NCBI GenBank assembly: GCA_028289405.1
Contig: JANQPP010000030.1
Location: 1-37,798 of the forward strand
Length of the DNA stretch: 37,798 bases
Source of the DNA: Pirellulales bacterium
GTDB taxonomy: Bacteria; Planctomycetota; Planctomycetia; Pirellulales; JANQPP01
Reading direction: 5' to 3'
The stretch's first letter is position 1. Each line of letters starts with the position of its first letter. The notes below the pieces were generated by a model. It made no database searches and was not told the DNA's origin. It worked only from the letters and a program-made list of their open reading frames with translations. Both the position numbers and the translations under genes were made by a program. Below, in pieces: positions 34,515 through 37,798 of the stretch.

Positions 34515-37246
34515 TCAGACTGTCTGACCCGTACCAACGCTGGCCACCACCCCCAACTTAGCCTGGAACGAGCGGCTCAATAGATCCGCACGATTCACTA
34601 CACCGCCAATGCTGGTCAGCAGGATCGGGCAACAGGCGTTAAATGTCGTAAGCTCGCCATTCGCCCACAGTTTTCGTGTCTTAAATCCACATCCCGTGGC
34701 GATTCGGCAAAACATGTCCGATCCCCCCTCCGGGAGATAAGTAAGATTGTCATACGCCAGCATGAGAGAAGACTGTGCAGCGATCATAATATCCCGCTCG
34801 TCCCGCGGGTCGCTCTCAAGGTCAGTTTTGTTGGGATCAATAATACTCCGAAGCACTCGGGCAAACGTGGATTTGCCAGACCCACGACTAGCCGTCAGGG
34901 CCAATATCGGATACGGCCCGAAGGGACACATCGCGGATATGAGCCAAGCCAGCGTCCGCAAGTAATTCTCGTGATCCGCACTGACGAATTGTTCCAGCCG
35001 ACTGATATCTCCGTCCCCGCACGAGACTGGGCGTAGCAGCGGATTCATTCCCGGATCGTAAACGAATTTCATTTTTGGCTGACGGACAATTTCGTAGCCA
35101 TCGGGCGTGATCTTCACCGCGTCGCCGGTTTCATCCGCGAGATCGATGTAGATGCAGCATCCTCATCTTGCCCCCGGCGAAAATGGACTTTGTGCTTCTT
35201 GCCTGACTCCCGGATATCTGCCTTGATCTGGATAGCGGCGTTGGTGTACGCCGACTTGGAATAAACCTGGCCTTGGGAACCGAAAGCGCTTGGCCGGTAA
35301 TAAAGCTCGAACTCCTCATGTTCGACTCGGCGATTTCGGACGGGCTCATCCTCACGCAACCGCACCGAGTAAAAATAGTCGGGCGGCTCACTCTGCGACA
35401 TCCAGAACAAGTCTGGATTCCGTTCCCGCTCCCGCGAGATCAGCTTGTAGATTTTCGTCGCGTCGGAATCAAGAAAATAGTTGACGGCATAGGGGTCATC
35501 TTGACCGCTGCCGCTTAACAGATTTCCGGCCCCCGGGAGATCATTGCCGCATGCCTGCGACTCTTCCTGCCTCTCGTCCACTCGGTCAGCCAAATCGATG
35601 AGCGTGTCGCTTACGTCTGTTAGCTCGTCTTTCAGCCCCAGTTTCTTTGCTGCCGTTCGAGCGACTTTTTCCCTCGACCGTTCCGAGTTCACATCAATAT
35701 TGTCGTGAACGAACCGCCTCTCGCCGTGAAATACTTGGACGAGCCGCTTCGTTTTCAGTTCACCGTTAGCTTTCCCGGCGACCGGCTCCCGTGGATGCAC
35801 ACGGACCAATAGCGTGATCTCTTCATCCCCGGTGATCGTGATGGATTTTTCCGCATACTCTGACTCTTCACTCGCCCTGACTGGAAGCTGGATATCCAGT
35901 GCTCCCTGCATATCCGCCATCAGATCCTTGCCGCTTTCAAGCTCGCTGAAACGCTCCAGCATTCGCTGATATTCGTTCCGATGCTCCCCGTCGAGGTCTT
36001 TCGGCGGATTGCACTGCTTCTCATTCACGACCCGCAGAGCCGCGTCAATCTCGTCATGATGCAGTCCCATACAGGTCATGAGGTCGCCCATGGCCAGCAG
36101 CGTGTCATGCCTAGACTGGATCTCCAGAGAGCCCTCTGGAGCCGCCGTCAGATTCGCGAGGAAGCCCGCTACCAGGCCGCTAGCCAGACTGGCCTCATGC
36201 CCACGGCGAGAGAGAAACGCCTCTACCAGAGCGACCAGAGCCTCTAGGCAGATCCTGCGGTCCGCCGGGAACCGCTCATACCCGTGTAGATACTTCACGC
36301 AGCGGCGACAGATGGCCAGAGCCTCATCTTGGTCGATATCCGTGGGCAGTCGCTCGCTCGTGCTCTTGAGATCGGACCGCTTGGCTTTCTTGGCGACCAG
36401 GGCATCTAGTTCTGCCTCTAGCCAGGGCTCGACCAGCGGTACCTGATCCGCCGGGACATCAAGCCGCCCCAGACCCCGGAAAAACTCATACTGGCCGCCC
36501 TCGAATACAGATGGAGGTGCAATAACGTATCCACCGTCAGTCCGCACATCGACGATGGGGTGAGGCGTCGTGCCGTTGTTCCAATGCTTCCCCTCGGGCC
36601 GCCGTCGCCAGACATGCCGTCCACCCCGAGCGGTTTTTACTTGTGGGCCATCCGCGAATAGGATGCTTCGCTGTTTGTCATCTCTGGGCCAGTCGATGGT
36701 GCCCTTATGGTCATCGAAATCGAGGACGAGAAATCCTGCCGTGGGAATGCCGATATTTGCATCGGGCCATTTGTCCCACCAAGCCAAGATTTGGTCTTCA
36801 TCCGTGCTCGCGTCCTTAAAGCCATGGTTCGTGTAGGGCTTCTTATCCAGGCGACACGGAAAGACCGGATATCCAAGCTCGGCATACTCGCAGGCAGCCT
36901 CAAGTAGAAGATTCCGCTGGAAAATATCCCGACCATCCTGATCGGGCATGGCAGCCGCCCCATCGTCCCCGGCATCCGGCATGAATCCATCCGGCCATTT
37001 CAGCCCCAGATAGAATTCCACGGCCTCCGTGGACTCTTCCCAGGAGCGACCATAGACGGCGTGTACGACATCCAGCCCGGATTCAGCCCGAGATAAGCTG
37101 CACTCGCCATTCCTGCATTGCAGCCGGCCACTACGCTCAAAATCGGCATGCCGCTCCAGACAGCCTGAGCGACCACAAGCAGGGTATTTCTGATCAATCC
37201 CAAAGCCAGAGATAATGCGGTTCCACTTCCCCGCAGCGGCCCGCAT
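34515..37246 (-). pseudogene. Zinc-ribbon Prim-Pol primase / helicase, frameshifted and C-terminally truncated
   Basis: Frame one (37246-35114) begins with a Cys/His zinc-ribbon (CGRSGC, a His, then CRNGEC) at about residues 24-50. A bifunctional primase-polymerase domain spans about 118-310: LGYPVFPCRLDKKP, AWWDKWPDANIGIPT, VLDFDDHKG with the catalytic aspartates and GYVIAPPS. A linker with a D5-like DUF region follows. Near 35150 the frame ends after EDAAST, but another frame supplies IYIDLADETGDAVKI, the conserved start of the ATPase part: the protein should continue across a one-base lesion. The ATPase ORF (35117-34515) has Walker A ASRGSGKST, PRDERDIMIAAQ, AYDNLTYL and ATGCGFKTR, then stops shortly after RADLLSRSF, where relatives continue for many more residues. 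It was a plasmid/phage-type replication initiator. Confidence 0.75.
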
Positions 37247-37249
37247 GAT

Positions 37250-37366
37250 TCACTCAAGCTCATGTGGTTTGTATGTGATATAATCTTCAATGTTAACGCA
37301 GAGCGTGGGTTGCTTTTTGACCCCGTTTTGGTGTGTAATTTCATTAGCAGATTGAGTTTGCGACAT
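37250..37366 (-). CDS. 38-residue ORF in front of the primase
   Basis: Reads from ATG at 37366 with AGGAG eight bases upstream, a better ribosome site than most genes here, and stops three bases before the primase ATG. The product is hydrophilic, ends DYITYKPHELE, and matches no family I know. It could be a small structural or regulatory protein, or a leader peptide coupling translation into the primase gene. Confidence 0.5.
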   Translation of the reverse strand: MSQTQSANEITHQNGVKKQPTLCVNIEDYITYKPHELE

Positions 37367-37427
37367 TAAAAAAACTCCTGTTGGCCTCACCCCCTCTGGC
37401 ATGAGAAAAAGGTATGGCTAATTCACG

Positions 37428-37460
37428 AAAAGGCGGCCACAAGGGCCGCCTTTTCTTTTT
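37428..37460 (+). terminator. Intrinsic terminator or attenuator hairpin
   Basis: An 11-bp perfect stem, AAAAGGCGGCC (37428-37438) with GGCCGCCTTTT (37444-37454), and a 5-base loop are followed by CTTTTT on the plus strand. On the minus strand the stem is followed by only TTTT within the stem, so it works best rightward, yet no plus-strand gene precedes it. In the minus direction it lies between the HTH fragment and the primase operon and could limit read-through. Confidence 0.7.
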
Positions 37461-37560
37461 GTTCTGGAGTCCATTCCCCAATTTGCTTCCAATAAAAAAA
37501 TAGGGCCACTCGGCCACGTGCCGGCGACCCGAATTCATTTCGGTTTTCCGCTTACCTGAT

Positions 37561-37798
37561 TCACGCAATCATCTGCATCCGCTCGTCGCGGATTTCATCC
37601 CAAATATCCACTGGCGGCCTACCGGCGTCTATCCAGCCCTGTACCTCCTCCAGCCGCCAGAAAATCTTCCTACCGGGCGACTTCATTGGCTCCGGAATGA
37701 GAAGCCGTCTTCAAATTGCGTGAGACGCTGAAACACGCTACGACTCGGCCTTGGTTTTTTCGAGTCCAGGAAGACGGAGCCGTAGCGATGAGGAAGAA
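37561..37798 (-). pseudogene. Excisionase/AlpA-like HTH protein, partial and apparently frameshifted
   Basis: At the right edge one frame reads KKPRPSRSVFQRLTQFEDG, the recognition helix region of a MerR/AlpA-type HTH, and ends in TGA at 37683. The next frame reads LLIPEPMKSPGRKIFWRLEE plus VQGWIDAGRPP, the C-terminal half of such a protein, to a stop at 37561. Joining the two needs a one-base change near 37700-37712. Alternatively the second part is a separate 41-codon ORF from ATG 37686, overlapping the first stop as ATGA. Small HTH proteins of this kind direct excision or transcription of integrative elements. The 5' end lies outside the window. Confidence 0.5.

Larger units (their letters stand above)
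32714..37798 (-). mobile_element. Right-open, decaying integrative/satellite-like element
   Basis: All genes here are on the minus strand and of mobile-element type: excisionase-like HTH, small ORF, primase-helicase and a fused AAA/DUF4435 defence-like gene. The 32.7-34.4 kb part looks poorer in GC than the chromosome to the left. Three to four disabling changes occur in 5 kb, against none seen in the preceding 32 kb. The left limit is placed between the WD40 stop (32663) and 32714. No integrase, tRNA or att repeat is inside the window; they may lie beyond the right edge. Confidence 0.55.

Noticed and set aside
33461..34537. N-terminus of the long 358-codon frame starting at 34537
   Set aside because: Its first 100 codons lack the Walker A motif, which is in another frame; that part is out-of-frame translation.
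34515..35117. Treating the ATPase ORF as an independent gene
   Set aside because: Its frame upstream of the GTG continues with the conserved IYIDLADE segment that belongs directly after the primase frame, so a split single gene explains it better.
1..37798. CRISPR arrays, rRNA or transposase genes
   Set aside because: No regular spaced repeats, no rRNA-like sequence and no transposase ORF were seen on either strand.

Overview
The window looks like chromosomal DNA of a planctomycete, probably a Pirellulales relative. The evidence is family content: two large PVC-type heme-binding CxxCH proteins in tandem, a DUF1549/DUF1553 protein with a planctomycete cytochrome c domain followed by a DUF1501 protein and a WD40 protein, two PEP-CTERM secreted proteins with dockerin-like EF-hands, and a small membrane protein with the FSLRELL-type N-terminus common in this phylum. 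This placement is an inference from protein families; no rRNA or tRNA gene was seen.

Layout: 0.2-1.4 kb holds nadA. 1.5-8.2 kb is a probable operon of two secreted propeller/HEAT/cytochrome proteins and a Tat-type amidohydrolase. 8.3-10.6 kb (minus) is a membrane-anchored SGNH-like/TPR protein. 10.9-13.5 kb carries two PEP-CTERM lectin-like proteins ending at a 16-bp-stem bidirectional terminator. 13.6-15.6 kb (minus) has a DUF1835-like protein and an SDR oxidoreductase. 15.6-16.3 kb has no confident protein gene but holds a chain of hairpins ending in an intrinsic terminator, a candidate small RNA. 16.3-17.5 kb (minus) pairs a DUF4430 (transcobalamin-like) secreted protein with a DUF6580 membrane protein, divergent from a BASS transporter. 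18.6-20.3 kb has a small membrane protein and a PilZ-type protein. 20.6-25.5 kb is an SbcD-like/SbcC-like pair in which the nuclease-like subunit has lost several metal ligands and the ATPase has a membrane hairpin inside its coiled coil. 25.8-27.9 kb has a sugar-phosphate isomerase-like TIM barrel and a ferredoxin-NADP reductase. 28.2-32.7 kb is the DUF1549/1553, DUF1501, WD40 cluster.

From about 32.7 kb to the right edge the content changes. All genes are on the minus strand and look like part of an integrative element: an excisionase-like HTH fragment, a 38-residue ORF, a zinc-ribbon/Prim-Pol/helicase replication protein, and a fused AAA ATPase plus DUF4435 (TOPRIM-like) protein whose architecture resembles single-chain versions of the PARIS anti-phage system (AriA+AriB). 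Nearly every gene there is broken: the primase-helicase by a frameshift and probable C-terminal truncation, the ATPase-DUF4435 gene by a frameshift at an A7/T7 run and by an in-frame amber codon at the TOPRIM motif, and the HTH gene by an apparent frameshift. The other ~32.6 kb shows no such lesions. I read this as a decaying satellite-like element carrying a dead or stop-controlled defence gene, with part of the element lying beyond the right edge.
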